This document shows, one piece after another, positions 52,987 through 62,576 of a stretch of DNA of 64,000 nt. The notes below the pieces were generated by a model. It ran no database searches and had not been told where the DNA came from. It was given only the letters and a program-made list of their open reading frames with translations. Source of the stretch: Bacteroidetes bacterium B1(2017) (GTDB taxonomy: Bacteria; Bacteroidota; Bacteroidia; UKL13-3); the NCBI GenBank assembly GCA_002256395.1, contig NKJG01000001.1:372001-436000 (forward strand). The letters run 5' to 3'. Every line of letters begins with the position of its first letter. The stretch's first letter is position 1. The translations under genes were made by a program, and so were the position numbers.

Positions 52987-53865
52987 ATGAAAAAATCAAT
53001 TCTTATAGCTGCCTTTGCAACGAGTTTATTTGCAACGCAGGTGAATGCACAAAGCATTCCTTTTCCTCAACCAAGTCCAACCACAACTATTTCTCAAAAT
53101 TTTGCAACTTCAAAAATTGAGCTTAGCTATTCACGTCCATCTGCTAAAGGCAGAAAAGTGTTTGGTGATGTAGTTCCTTTTGGAAAATTTTGGAGAACTG
53201 GAGCAAATGCTGCCACTACTGTTACGTTTGGAGAAGACGTTAAAATAAATGGCACAGATGTGAAGGCTGGAAAATACGGTTTGATAAGCTTTCCGGGCGA
53301 AACGGAATGGATAATAGTTTTAACCAAAGACCTTAATGTAAATAGTGTAGATGCCTATAAACAAGAAAATGATGTGGCCAGATTTACCGTTAAAAGTGAA
53401 AAATTAGCGGATTATGTTGAAACCTTTTCAATAGAAGTAAACAACATAAAAAATGACGCCTGTGATTTAACTTTTGAATGGGAACATACTTTAGTTAGAC
53501 TTAAAGTTATGAGTTTTTATGATGAGCGTTTAAGCAAACAAATTCAAGAAACAATGTCTAAAGACTCTCGTCCATATTTTGGCGCAGCCAATTACTATTA
53601 CGACAATAACAAGGACTTAGGACAAGCTTTAACATGGGTAAATAAGGCCATTGAAGCGAATCCAAAAGCATATTGGGTTTGGTTGCTAAAAGCTAAAATT
53701 CAAAAAGGAATGAAAGATTATGCAGGTGCTTTAGAGAGTTCAACTAAATCTTATGAACTAGCTAAGGCCGATAATGATGATGCATACATGAGAAACAATG
53801 AAAAGTTGCAAGCAGAAATTAAAGCATTACCAGATTTTGTTCCTGCAAAAACAAAAAAGAAATAA
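52987..53865 (+). CDS. DUF2911 domain protein with TPR tail
   Basis: A 292-residue exported protein (signal peptide 'FATSLFATQVNAQ'). Residues about 25-180 are the DUF2911 domain, with its marks 'QPSPTTTISQNFATSKIELSYS' early, 'GRKVFGDVVPFGKFWRTGANA' and 'AGKYGLISFPGETEW'. The C-terminal 100 residues hold TPR helices ('ALTWVNKAIEANPKAYWV', 'YAGALESSTKSYELA'). The function of DUF2911 is unknown. The frame begins at 52963 but the ATG at 52987 places the signal peptide correctly. A strong terminator follows. Confidence 0.9.
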   Translation: MKKSILIAAFATSLFATQVNAQSIPFPQPSPTTTISQNFATSKIELSYSRPSAKGRKVFGDVVPFGKFWRTGANAATTVTFGEDVKINGTDVKAGKYGLISFPGETEWIIVLTKDLNVNSVDAYKQENDVARFTVKSEKLADYVETFSIEVNNIKNDACDLTFEWEHTLVRLKVMSFYDERLSKQIQETMSKDSRPYFGAANYYYDNNKDLGQALTWVNKAIEANPKAYWVWLLKAKIQKGMKDYAGALESSTKSYELAKADNDDAYMRNNEKLQAEIKALPDFVPAKTKKK

Positions 53866-53880
53866 TACGTTTTATACTAT

Positions 53881-53916
53881 AAACAAAAAAAGAGGCTAAG
53901 GCCTCTTTTTTTGTTT
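53881..53916. terminator. Bidirectional terminator
   Basis: A 16-bp perfect stem (53881-53896 and 53901-53916, ending in GAGGC-TAAG-GCCTC) has an A run on the left and a T run on the right. It sits between the convergent DUF2911 and purD genes and overlaps the purD stop. Confidence 0.9.
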
Positions 53917-55192
53917 ATAAAAACTCGTATCCAATATCGCGTCTATAATATTTATTTTCGAACTGAACCAAGGCAGCATTCTTATTACTTATTGCAAGCG
54001 CTTCGGCTATGGTATTCCCAAATGAGGTAATAGCCATAACCCTACCGCCATTACTCAATATGTCTCCATTTTCACCAAATTTTGTTCCCGCATGAAATAA
54101 AATAGAATCATTTACTAATTCCATTCCACTAATTACTTTTCCCTTTTCATAATCCTCTGGATATCCTTTTGAAACCAACATAATTGTAGTGGCTGTTCTT
54201 GAATCAATTTGTAAGGAAATTTCATTTAAACTACCCGTAGCGGTTGCCATCATAAGCTCAACAAAATCTGTTTGAATACGAGGCAATACCACCTCCGTTT
54301 CAGGATCACCCATTCGACTATTATATTCAATAACAAATGGCTCCTCATTTACATTCATTAAGCCAATAAAAATAAAACCAACATAATTAATTCCATCAGC
54401 CTGAAGTCCATTGATGGTTGGCTTAATGATCCTATCCTCCACCTTTTTAATGTATGCTTCATTTGCAAAAGGAAGCGGACTAATTGCTCCCATACCGCCC
54501 GTATTTAAGCCGGCATCAGCCTCTCCTATTCTTTTATAATCTTTTGCCGAAGGCAGGATTTGATAATTTTTTCCATCTGTTAAAACGAAAACGGATAACT
54601 CAATTCCTTTCAAAAATTCTTCTACAACAACCTTCGTACTTGCTGAACCAAATTTCTTTTCAGAAATCATTAAATCTAATTCTTTAATGGCCTCTTCCCT
54701 CGTTTCACAAATCAATACTCCTTTTCCTGCGGCAAGACCATCTGCTTTCAATACAATTGGCAAGGAGTGATTACTTAAATAGTCTATTCCTTCTTGTAAA
54801 TTTTCACTCGTAAATGTTTTGTAAGCAGCGGTAGGAATTCCATGTTTTTGCATAAACACCTTACTCCAATCTTTACTGCCTTCCATTTGTGCTCCAATAC
54901 TATCGGGACCAACAAATGCAATATTTTTCAACTGCTCATGCGCCTCAAAATAATCTCTTATTCCTTTTACCAAAGGGTCCTCAGGACCAACAATAAGTAA
55001 TTCAATTTTATTTTCGATACAAAACAAACCTACTGAATCAAAATCTAAAGGATTAATAGCTACGTTAACACCTAAGCTTGCAGTTCCCGCATTTCCAGGC
55101 ATAATATACAATTTACTACATAACTTACTTTTGCAGAGTTGCATAGAAAAAGCATGCTCTCTCCCACCCGATCCAATTAAAAGAATATTCAT
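53915..55192 (-). CDS. purD: Phosphoribosylamine-glycine ligase
   Basis: A 425-residue ATP-grasp enzyme joining glycine to phosphoribosylamine in purine synthesis. The N-terminal 'NILLIGSGGREHAF', 'VKADGLAAGKGVLI' near residue 150, 'NTGGMGAISP' and 'YNSRMGDPETEVVLPR' are GARS signatures. Length is normal. It precedes no other pur gene in the window. folA begins 31 bases upstream on the same strand, so both may be on one message. Confidence 0.95.
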   Translation of the reverse strand: MNILLIGSGGREHAFSMQLCKSKLCSKLYIMPGNAGTASLGVNVAINPLDFDSVGLFCIENKIELLIVGPEDPLVKGIRDYFEAHEQLKNIAFVGPDSIGAQMEGSKDWSKVFMQKHGIPTAAYKTFTSENLQEGIDYLSNHSLPIVLKADGLAAGKGVLICETREEAIKELDLMISEKKFGSASTKVVVEEFLKGIELSVFVLTDGKNYQILPSAKDYKRIGEADAGLNTGGMGAISPLPFANEAYIKKVEDRIIKPTINGLQADGINYVGFIFIGLMNVNEEPFVIEYNSRMGDPETEVVLPRIQTDFVELMMATATGSLNEISLQIDSRTATTIMLVSKGYPEDYEKGKVISGMELVNDSILFHAGTKFGENGDILSNGGRVMAITSFGNTIAEALAISNKNAALVQFENKYYRRDIGYEFL

Positions 55193-55222
55193 AGCGCAAA
55201 TATAAGAATAACTTTTGTGAAC

Positions 55223-55711
55223 CTACCTTCTATGCCATACCTCAAATGTATGTGAATGGGCATTTTTTTCATCCTGTTCAAAATATTCGGAAGCATCTAA
55301 TTTCCAATCTTTTTCAGGCAATTCAACAAAAAATGCATCCGCCTTAAACGAATGATGAATGCGGGTAAGGTATACAGTGTTGCATAAAGGTAATGCCTGT
55401 TTGTATATACTATCACCTCCTATTATAAACAAATGTGTAAACCCTTTTTCTTCGGCGTAACTCAAGGCTAATTTTATCTCTGTAAACACCTCGCAACCTT
55501 CAATAAATTTTATATTTTGGGACAAGACTAAATTACTTCTATTGGGCAAGGGTTTGCCTATAGAGTCGTAAGTTTTTCTACCCATAAGTATGGCATGTCC
55601 GGAAGTAACTCGTTTAAAATATTTTAAGTCGTTTGGCAGGTGGCAAAGCAACTGATTTTCATTTCCAATACCGTTATTTTGGTCGGCAGCAACCACTATA
55701 GCTATTTCCAT
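55223..55711 (-). CDS. folA: Dihydrofolate reductase
   Basis: A 162-residue dihydrofolate reductase: 'IAIVVAADQNNGIGNENQLLCHLPNDLKYFK' is not quoted in full here, but the substrate-binding 'GIGNENQLL' (about 16-24), the catalytic acid Asp28 in 'LPNDLK', NADPH-binding 'LMGRKTYDSIGKPLPNR' and 'LFIIGGDSIYKQAL' are all present. It reduces dihydrofolate to tetrahydrofolate. It is divergent from the TonB receptor gene with 86 bases between starts. Confidence 0.94.
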   Translation of the reverse strand: MEIAIVVAADQNNGIGNENQLLCHLPNDLKYFKRVTSGHAILMGRKTYDSIGKPLPNRSNLVLSQNIKFIEGCEVFTEIKLALSYAEEKGFTHLFIIGGDSIYKQALPLCNTVYLTRIHHSFKADAFFVELPEKDWKLDASEYFEQDEKNAHSHTFEVWHRR

Positions 55712-55797
55712 TTTTTAAGGCTAACAATCAAACACTTTCTAAAGGCTAGCAAGTTAATGAATGGAAAACAAGCCACCAAGGCCTAATTTCGCCGCCC

Positions 55798-57615
55798 ATG
55801 ATTAAAAAACACCTACTCACCTGCCTTTTCTTTTCACTAACGAACATGCTTTCGGCTCAAACCGAAAAACAATTGGAAGAATTTACATTAGTAGAAAATA
55901 GGAGTCAAACCAAAAGTGCAAATGCAAACAGATATGTACAAATCATTTCTAAGGAAGATATCGAAAGTAGTTCAAGCAAAACTATAACCGAACTTCTCGA
56001 AAACACAGCTGGAGTTGATATACGATCAAGAGGTTCCTTTGGTACTCAAGCCGATGTTCAAATTAGAGGTGGAAGTTTTGAGCAAACACTCATTCTCATC
56101 AACGGAATAAAATTTACTGACCCCCAAACGGGGCATCATATGCTTAATTTACCTATTTCGCTTTTCGACATAGATCATATAGAAATATTAAAAGGTTCGG
56201 CAGCCAGAGTTTATGGGCAAAATGCATACGCTGGTGTAATTAATATTATTACAAAGAAACCCTTAGGAAAAACTATTTCGGCTGGAATTTGCTATGGACA
56301 AAACAACCTCCAACAACTTTTAATTGGAGGAAATTATCAACTTAATAATTACCAACAACGTATGAGTTTGCAACGCTTATCGTCGGGCGGATATAAAACA
56401 AACACAGACTTTTCTGCACTTCAAGGATTTTATGAAAGTAGTTATTCTATAAAAAAATCATCCTTTAATTTTATGACTGGAGCACAGTCAAAACAAATGG
56501 GTGCTAATGGATTTTATAGCGATCGATTTCCTTGGCAATACGAAGAAACTAAGATGGGTTTTGGAAACATTCAATTTGAGCAAAAGAACTTTCTAAACCT
56601 AAAATTAAGAGCGGGATATAGACAACACCAAGATATGTTTGAATTAAAAAGGGACACACCAAGCTTTTCACAAAATAAACATACATCCGAAACTTATACG
56701 GCAGATGTTTCCATTGGCAACAAAAACATTTTAGGCGCCTGGAACATTGGAATGGATTATAGAGTTGAATGGTTAAATAGTTCTAATCTTGGAAATAGGA
56801 AAAGAATAATATCTGGTTTTTTTGCTGAACAACAAATTAGCAAATACAAGAATTGGAGCATAGTTCCAGGAATATGCCTAAATAATTATTCAGATTATGG
56901 CTGGGTAAATTACCCTGGAATAGATGTTGGTTACCATTTTGGTATAGTTCACATTTCTGCACATGCAGCAAAAACTTTTAGGGTACCCACTTTTACCGAA
57001 TTATATTATACAGATGGAGCAAAAAGCAGTTTAGGTAATGCCAATTTAAAACCAGAACAAGCATATAGTTATGAACTAAATGGCAATGTACAAAAGAACC
57101 AATTCACGATTAAAACTGCCCTCTTTTTAAGAAGTGGAATTCAACAAATTGATTGGATTAAGGACTCCATTACAGATCCAAGTTGGAAGGCAAATAATAT
57201 TGGAATTCTTCAAACAAAAGGAATAGAGGCTTCTTTGACTTTCAAGCCTAGAACCAGATGGATAAACTTCCCAATTAGCGCATTTCAAATTGGCTACTGC
57301 TACCTAACTGTAGAACAAAAAACGCATGAATCCATTTCTAGATATACCTATGATTATTTAAAACATCAATTTACATTTAATTCAAGCGCAATCCTGTATA
57401 AACAACTTCAAGCAAACGCACGAATTAGATATGAAAATAGAATGGGATACTTACCCTTTTGGCTATGCGACCTAAAGTTTTATTACCAACAAAAAAAGTA
57501 TCAATTATATGCAGAGGCAAGTAATTTGCTGAACCAAAAATATGTTGAAACAGGAAAGATAGAAATGCCCGGAAGATGGATAAGAGTAGGTTTTTCGATT
57601 CAAATTGGCCAATAA
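55798..57615 (+). CDS. TonB-dependent outer-membrane receptor
   Basis: A 605-residue TonB receptor of the small BtuB/colicin-receptor type. After a signal peptide ('FSLTNMLSAQ') come the plug domain at about 30-150 ('LLENTAGVDIRSRGSFGTQADVQIRGG', shortened here: 'TAGVDIRSRGSFG', 'VQIRGGSFEQTLILING') and the 22-strand barrel, which ends in an aromatic-rich last strand 'WIRVGFSIQIGQ'. It lacks the CarboxypepD_reg extension of SusC proteins. Likely cargo is a metal complex or cofactor; I see no riboswitch in the 86-base leader. TAATTTCG just before the ATG may be its -7 element. Confidence 0.92.
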   Translation: MIKKHLLTCLFFSLTNMLSAQTEKQLEEFTLVENRSQTKSANANRYVQIISKEDIESSSSKTITELLENTAGVDIRSRGSFGTQADVQIRGGSFEQTLILINGIKFTDPQTGHHMLNLPISLFDIDHIEILKGSAARVYGQNAYAGVINIITKKPLGKTISAGICYGQNNLQQLLIGGNYQLNNYQQRMSLQRLSSGGYKTNTDFSALQGFYESSYSIKKSSFNFMTGAQSKQMGANGFYSDRFPWQYEETKMGFGNIQFEQKNFLNLKLRAGYRQHQDMFELKRDTPSFSQNKHTSETYTADVSIGNKNILGAWNIGMDYRVEWLNSSNLGNRKRIISGFFAEQQISKYKNWSIVPGICLNNYSDYGWVNYPGIDVGYHFGIVHISAHAAKTFRVPTFTELYYTDGAKSSLGNANLKPEQAYSYELNGNVQKNQFTIKTALFLRSGIQQIDWIKDSITDPSWKANNIGILQTKGIEASLTFKPRTRWINFPISAFQIGYCYLTVEQKTHESISRYTYDYLKHQFTFNSSAILYKQLQANARIRYENRMGYLPFWLCDLKFYYQQKKYQLYAEASNLLNQKYVETGKIEMPGRWIRVGFSIQIGQ

Positions 57616-57616
57616 C

Positions 57617-57652
57617 AAAAAAGCCTCCATTTTTAAGTGGAGGCTTTTTTTT
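57617..57652. terminator. Bidirectional terminator
   Basis: AAAAAAGCCTCCA (57617-57629) and TGGAGGCTTTTTT (57638-57650) form a perfect 13-bp stem with an 8-nt loop between the convergent TonB receptor and dnaA genes. Confidence 0.9.
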
Positions 57653-59102
57653 ATACTAGGTTCATTTTAATTCTTTTTCCTATTTCATCAATATCTGCCT
57701 TAAACTTCTTATCTGTCTCCATTAAATCATTAACGGTTTGGCAAGCATGAATTACAGTTGAGTGATCTCTTCCTCCAAAATGCATTCCAATTGTTTTTAA
57801 AGATGATTTGGTTAAATCCTTTGCATAAAACATGGATATTTGACGAGCCTGAACTATTTCACGCTTACGAGTTTTAGATTTTACTTGCTCAACTGGAATG
57901 GTGAAATAATCACAAACCAACTTTTGGATATATTCAATTGAAATTTCGCGGGTATTATTCTTAACAAAATTCTTAAGAATTTGCTTAGCTAAATCAATGT
58001 TTACTTCTTTACGATTTAAACTTGCTTGGGCCAACAAACTAACTAATGCGCCTTGTAGTTCACGAATATTGGTATTTATATTATGAGAAACATACTCTAC
58101 CACCTCACGATTTAAGGTAATTCCATCATTATACATCATATACTCCAAGATGGCTAATCTAGTTTCAAAATCAGGAGTTTGTAAATCTGCACTTAAGCCC
58201 CATTTAAAACGGCTTAATAAGCGCTCATCCATTCCCTTTAAATCTTTAGGAGCACGATCACTTGTTAAAATGATTTGTTTTCCTTGTTGATGTAGGTGAT
58301 TGAAAATAGTAAAGAATATTTCTTGGGTTTTTTGTTTGTTTTCTAAAAACTGAACGTCATCAACTATTAATACATCAATTTGTTGGTAGTAGTTAATAAA
58401 ATCTTGATTTGAATTATTGCGAATTGCATCCACAAATTGGTTCATGAATTTTTCAACTGGCACATACAAAACAATTTTATTCTTATTGTTCTGTTTGATT
58501 AAATTTCCAATTGCATGAACTAAATGTGTTTTTCCTAAACCAGTTTCGCTAAAAACCATTAATGGATTAAAAGAAGTTCCACCTGGCTTATTTGCAACTG
58601 CAATACCAGCACTGCGCGCTAATCTATTACAATCACCTTCAATAAAATTGTCGAATGTTAAACTTGGATTAAGGTTACTATCTATATTAACTTTCTTAAT
58701 TCCAGGAATTATAAACGGATTTTTAATGCTAGGGTTTAAATTAATACCCACGCTACTTTGTTGCAAATCTGCTTTAGAACTGCTGCTACCGGGTATATTA
58801 ACTATATACGGACTAGAAGAACCCGTACCATTCTCCACAATGATATTATATTCTAAACGAGCACCAACACCTAATTCTTGTTTTAGGGTTTTCTTTAATA
58901 AGCTCACATAATGTTCTTCTAACCATTCATAAAAGAACTGGCTAGGCACCTGTATAGTTAGAACCTTATTATCTAACTTGATGGGTTTAATGGGCTCAAA
59001 CCAAGTTTTAAAACTTTGCGCAGGCACATTATCTTGGATAAGTTTTAGAATCCCATTCCAAACATCTTCACAGGTTTTTTCGGTCATATAATTCTCCTTC
59101 AT
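57651..59102 (-). CDS. dnaA: Chromosomal replication initiator DnaA
   Basis: A 483-residue DnaA. Domain I is at 1-85 ('CEDVWNGILKLIQDNVPAQSF'), then a variable linker, the AAA+ domain with Walker A 'SETGLGKTH' near residue 185 and Walker B 'VLIVDDVQF', and a C-terminal DNA-binding domain with 'FGGRDHSTVIHACQTV'. It binds DnaA boxes to open the origin. The start may be ATG 59102 or 59087. The 236 bases upstream are AT-rich but show no clear run of TTATNCACA boxes, so I do not call an origin. Confidence 0.97.
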   Translation of the reverse strand: MKENYMTEKTCEDVWNGILKLIQDNVPAQSFKTWFEPIKPIKLDNKVLTIQVPSQFFYEWLEEHYVSLLKKTLKQELGVGARLEYNIIVENGTGSSSPYIVNIPGSSSSKADLQQSSVGINLNPSIKNPFIIPGIKKVNIDSNLNPSLTFDNFIEGDCNRLARSAGIAVANKPGGTSFNPLMVFSETGLGKTHLVHAIGNLIKQNNKNKIVLYVPVEKFMNQFVDAIRNNSNQDFINYYQQIDVLIVDDVQFLENKQKTQEIFFTIFNHLHQQGKQIILTSDRAPKDLKGMDERLLSRFKWGLSADLQTPDFETRLAILEYMMYNDGITLNREVVEYVSHNINTNIRELQGALVSLLAQASLNRKEVNIDLAKQILKNFVKNNTREISIEYIQKLVCDYFTIPVEQVKSKTRKREIVQARQISMFYAKDLTKSSLKTIGMHFGGRDHSTVIHACQTVNDLMETDKKFKADIDEIGKRIKMNLV

Positions 59103-59338
59103 TTGCAGCCGTGAAAATGATTAAAAAAGTCCACACATCAAAACCTTTTCAACATTATTTTATGGAAAAAAGTGCTTAAAAAAATTTACCCACTGATTTT
59201 TAACACAATTATAAATTGTTCGAAAAAAAATTTTTCTGTTTCAAAGTTTGTGGTATAAAAAAACGTAACAATTTAGCAACAATAGAGCAAGCTACCTTTA
59301 AACACTATTACTGCCAAGCTTAACACATAATTAACAAA

Positions 59339-60289
59339 CTATCCATTCTGAATGTTTGTTAGTGGATACAACGTACTTTCTGGCAACTTTACAGTGTTAA
59401 CAAAGGGTTCAAAAGTGTAATTTAGGCTACCCACTTGTAATCCCGCCCATCCAACCTGATTTACACATACGTTTTTGTTAATAACATTTTTATAGGTGAT
59501 CGGTTCAGGTAAAAACGTATGCGTATGACCACCCAAAATCAAATCAATATTTTGTGTTTGGGTAGCTAAAATTTCATCGCTTACTTTTTTCTCTTTGTAT
59601 TTATACCCCAAATGAGAAAGACAAATTACCAAATCACATTTTTTCTCCTGTTTTAACACTTTTGCAATTTGATTGGCAACTTCTATCGGGTCATTGTACT
59701 TAATAGGCTCAAAAAGTTTATTGGGAACCAGCCCTTCTAACTCAATTCCAAGTCCAAAAACCCCAATTTTTAGGCCTTTTTTACGATAAATTTTATAGGG
59801 CTTAACTTTTCCTTGAAGGGGTGTTTTTGAGAAATCATAATTGGCATTAACAAAATCAAAATTTGCATGAGGCATCTGCTTTACAAGTCCTTCTATGCCA
59901 TTATCAAAATCATGATTTCCTAAAGTAACGCAGTCATAACCCATTTGGCTCATCAGTTTATATTCCAATTCGCCGCCATAAAAATTAAAATAAGGGGTTC
60001 CTTGAAAAATGTCGCCGGCATCCAAAAGTAAAATCTCACCTTCTTCTTGCCTTATTTTATTTATTAAAGCTGCTCTTACTGCCGCACCGCCCTGACCGCC
60101 AAGATTTTTATCCGTCGCAGGAAATGGTTCAATCCTACTATGCCAATCATTTGTATGTAGAATTCGCAAGGTTTTAGGAGTAGAATTGGCAAAAACGTTA
60201 ACGGGAGAATTGGCTAATGCTCCAAATCCCACCAAATAAAGAGTCTGCTTCAAAAAGGTTTTTCTACTATTTCTTTGTAATTCTTCCAT
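59339..60289 (-). CDS. Metallophosphatase half of a 5'-nucleotidase
   Basis: A 316-residue protein equal to the N-terminal calcineurin-like domain of UshA-type 5'-nucleotidases. Metal motifs are 'LHTNDWHS', 'DAGDIFQGTP', 'GNHDFDNG', 'LSHLGY' and 'GGHTHTF'. The N-terminus 'SRKTFLKQTLYLVGFGALA' looks like a signal peptide. It ends before the substrate-binding C-terminal domain, which is encoded by the gene just upstream (60267-61016); the ATG at 60289 overlaps that gene by 23 bases. A start at 60316 is possible but less likely. Acting together they would release phosphate from periplasmic nucleotides. Confidence 0.88.
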   Translation of the reverse strand: MEELQRNSRKTFLKQTLYLVGFGALANSPVNVFANSTPKTLRILHTNDWHSRIEPFPATDKNLGGQGGAAVRAALINKIRQEEGEILLLDAGDIFQGTPYFNFYGGELEYKLMSQMGYDCVTLGNHDFDNGIEGLVKQMPHANFDFVNANYDFSKTPLQGKVKPYKIYRKKGLKIGVFGLGIELEGLVPNKLFEPIKYNDPIEVANQIAKVLKQEKKCDLVICLSHLGYKYKEKKVSDEILATQTQNIDLILGGHTHTFLPEPITYKNVINKNVCVNQVGWAGLQVGSLNYTFEPFVNTVKLPESTLYPLTNIQNG

Positions 60290-61016
60290 CTTTAATTGCT
60301 TGTAGAGTTTCTCCATTAAAATACATTTCTCTCATTTGCTCAATTAAGGCATCTCTTATGAGTGCATGTAAATCAATTTTTTCAATAGGATTTTTAAGTG
60401 CTTCTGCCTTATCTCCACCATTTGCCAGATAATCACTGGTTAATATGAAATAGTCTTTATTTATATCAAATTGTTTTCCATTTATTTCAATTGCAGTAGC
60501 GCGTTCATTTTCAATAATCATTCGTAAACCAGAAACAGGTGCACCATTATTAAGAGCCATTACATCTAAAAGCTCGGCTACTTTGCTCCCTTTAACTTTA
60601 AGCAATACTAATTGGTTATCAAAAGGCATAAGTTCATATACCGTTCTTATAAAAATATCTCCTTTATATAAAACAGGAATTCTTAACCCACCATTATTTA
60701 AAATACAAAAGTCGGGAGTAACTCCTTTTACCTTTGCATATCGCATGAGCACATCGCAAACCATATTCCCTAGTGATCCTTCTGGCTGCTCTTTCTTTAA
60801 ATCGGCAGAAGCAACCATAATTCGAATATTCATTAAGCTATCTAGTTTTGCTTTATAGGGTGCAATCATAGCTTTCGATTTCGGGTCTTCTAGGCCCAAA
60901 GAATCTCCCTTAATGCGTATATTTTGGTTCTGAGACTTACTTACTTGATTAGGAACATGACAGGAACCTAAAACCAGTAAAATAAGTACTATTTTTTTCA
61001 ACGTAAAAGTGTTCAT
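60267..61016 (-). CDS. Substrate-binding (C-terminal) half of a 5'-nucleotidase, lipoprotein
   Basis: A 249-residue lipoprotein (lipobox 'LGSC', Cys19) that matches the C-terminal domain of UshA-type 5'-nucleotidases: 'EGSLGNMVCDVLMRYA', 'ILNNGGLRIPV', 'ELMPFDNQLVLLKVKG' and 'ILTSDYLANGGDKAEA', which in UshA hold the nucleotide. The metallophosphatase half is a separate gene directly downstream, overlapping by 23 bases. So the two domains are split and in reversed gene order. The lipid anchor would keep the complex on the membrane. Confidence 0.9.
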   Translation of the reverse strand: MNTFTLKKIVLILLVLGSCHVPNQVSKSQNQNIRIKGDSLGLEDPKSKAMIAPYKAKLDSLMNIRIMVASADLKKEQPEGSLGNMVCDVLMRYAKVKGVTPDFCILNNGGLRIPVLYKGDIFIRTVYELMPFDNQLVLLKVKGSKVAELLDVMALNNGAPVSGLRMIIENERATAIEINGKQFDINKDYFILTSDYLANGGDKAEALKNPIEKIDLHALIRDALIEQMREMYFNGETLQAIKDGRITKK

Positions 61017-61018
61017 AC

Positions 61019-62566
61019 TTAAGCTCTGTACTCACCAAAAACACCTCTAAATGTATCGGCAATTTCACCTAATGTGGCATAATTTTCAACGGCATCAATT
61101 ATCAATGGCATAACATTGGCGCCATCAGTTGCTGCTTGCTTAATTCTACCTAAACCAACCTCTACCAAATCATTGTTGCGTTCATTCTTAAGCTGTTTCA
61201 ATTTCTCAATTTGCTGCAAACGAATGCTATCATCTACACGCATAATAGGAGGCATAATATCATGCTCTGAACCAAATTTATTTACGCCAACAATTATTTT
61301 ATCTTCACGTTCTATGGCCATTTGATACTTATAAGAAGCATCTGCAATTTCCTTTTGCATATACCCTTGTTCAATTGCAGAAACCGAACCGCCCATAGCA
61401 TCAATTTTCTCAATATACGCCCAAGCGGCAGCTTCAATTTGGTTGGTTAGTTCTTCTACAAAATAACTACCACCCATTGGATCAACCGTATCCACAACAC
61501 CACTTTCATAAGCAATAATTTGCTGTGTGCGCAAGGCTGTTCTGGCAGCGGCTTCTGTTGGCAAACTTAATGCCTCATCAAATCCATTTGTATGTAAACT
61601 TTGAGTGCCACCCATTACAGCAGCCATTGCTTGCAAAGTAACACGCATGATATTATTTTCGGGTTGTTGTGCTTGCAAAGTTGCCCCACCTGTTTGGGTG
61701 TGAAATCTTAGCATCATTGCTTTAGGATTTTTTGCACCCATGTCTTTGGCCATTTTTGCCCACATTCTTCTTGCTGCTCTGTACTTAGCAATCTCTTCAA
61801 AGAAATTATTATGCGCATTAAAGAAAAACGATAAGCGTTGACCAAATACATCTATATCTAAGCCTTTATCAAGAGCAGCTTTTAAATACGATTTGGCATT
61901 CGACAAAGTAAAAGCAATTTCTTGAACGGCTGTAGATCCAGCCTCTCTGATATGATAACCAGAAATAGAAATTGTATTCCATTTTGGAACTTCTAAACTA
62001 CAGTATTCAAAAATATCTGTAATTATTCTCATGCTAGGTTTAGGAGGATAAATATAGGTTCCTCTTGCAGCATATTCCTTTAAAATATCATTCTGTATGG
62101 TTCCACTAATTTTTTTAATATCAGCTCCTTGTTTTTTTGCCAAGGCAATATAAAATGCTAATAAAGTTGAAGCAGTAGCGTTGATGGTCATGGAAGTAGT
62201 AATTTTCTCCAACTCAATTCCATCAAATAAGGTTTCAATATCTTTTAATGAATCAATAGCAACACCCACTTTACCAACTTCACCTTCACTCATCATATGG
62301 TCGCTATCATATCCAATTTGGGTTGGTAAATCAAAGGCTACACTTAAGCCCATTGTACCATTTGCCAACAAATATTTATAGCGCTTATTACTTTCTTCGG
62401 CTGTACTAAATCCTGCATATTGGCGCATGGTCCATAAACGACCTCTATACATATCTTTTTGTACACCTCTCGTGTATGGAAATTCACCAGGCATTTCTGA
62501 ATTTATGCCACTATATACTTCCTTAATTTCTATTTCCGAATCGGTAATAAATTTCTTCTCACTCAT
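61019..62566 (-). CDS. Acyl-CoA mutase large subunit (methylmalonyl-CoA mutase family)
   Basis: A 515-residue TIM-barrel subunit of a cobalamin-dependent acyl-CoA mutase. Family signatures are '[20 protein letters not shown]', '[15 protein letters not shown]', '[17 protein letters not shown]', '[19 protein letters not shown]' and '[12 protein letters not shown]'. It stops before the B12-binding domain that fused mutases carry, so a separate small subunit must exist; none is in the window. It could be methylmalonyl- or isobutyryl-CoA mutase. The first ATG of the frame is at 62584, but 62566 ('[11 protein letters not shown]') avoids overlapping the upstream gene. The next gene begins 3 bases after its stop. 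Confidence 0.9.
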   Translation of the reverse strand: MSEKKFITDSEIEIKEVYSGINSEMPGEFPYTRGVQKDMYRGRLWTMRQYAGFSTAEESNKRYKYLLANGTMGLSVAFDLPTQIGYDSDHMMSEGEVGKVGVAIDSLKDIETLFDGIELEKITTSMTINATASTLLAFYIALAKKQGADIKKISGTIQNDILKEYAARGTYIYPPKPSMRIITDIFEYCSLEVPKWNTISISGYHIREAGSTAVQEIAFTLSNAKSYLKAALDKGLDIDVFGQRLSFFFNAHNNFFEEIAKYRAARRMWAKMAKDMGAKNPKAMMLRFHTQTGGATLQAQQPENNIMRVTLQAMAAVMGGTQSLHTNGFDEALSLPTEAAARTALRTQQIIAYESGVVDTVDPMGGSYFVEELTNQIEAAAWAYIEKIDAMGGSVSAIEQGYMQKEIADASYKYQMAIEREDKIIVGVNKFGSEHDIMPPIMRVDDSIRLQQIEKLKQLKNERNNDLVEVGLGRIKQAATDGANVMPLIIDAVENYATLGEIADTFRGVFGEYRA

Positions 62567-62576
62567 ACTAAAACTC

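Noticed and set aside
50436..53865. Starch-utilisation (Sus) locus
   Set aside because: Only the SusA-like amylase is present, without SusC/SusD-type genes.
55712..55797. Cobalamin riboswitch upstream of the TonB receptor
   Set aside because: The gap is 86 bases and contains no B12-box-like conserved sequence; a riboswitch needs about 200.
59103..59338. Chromosomal origin next to dnaA
   Set aside because: No cluster of convincing DnaA boxes and no typical neighbouring genes.
60206..60289. Tat signal on the metallophosphatase
   Set aside because: The segment reads 'SRKTFLK', without the twin arginine; an ordinary signal peptide is more likely.
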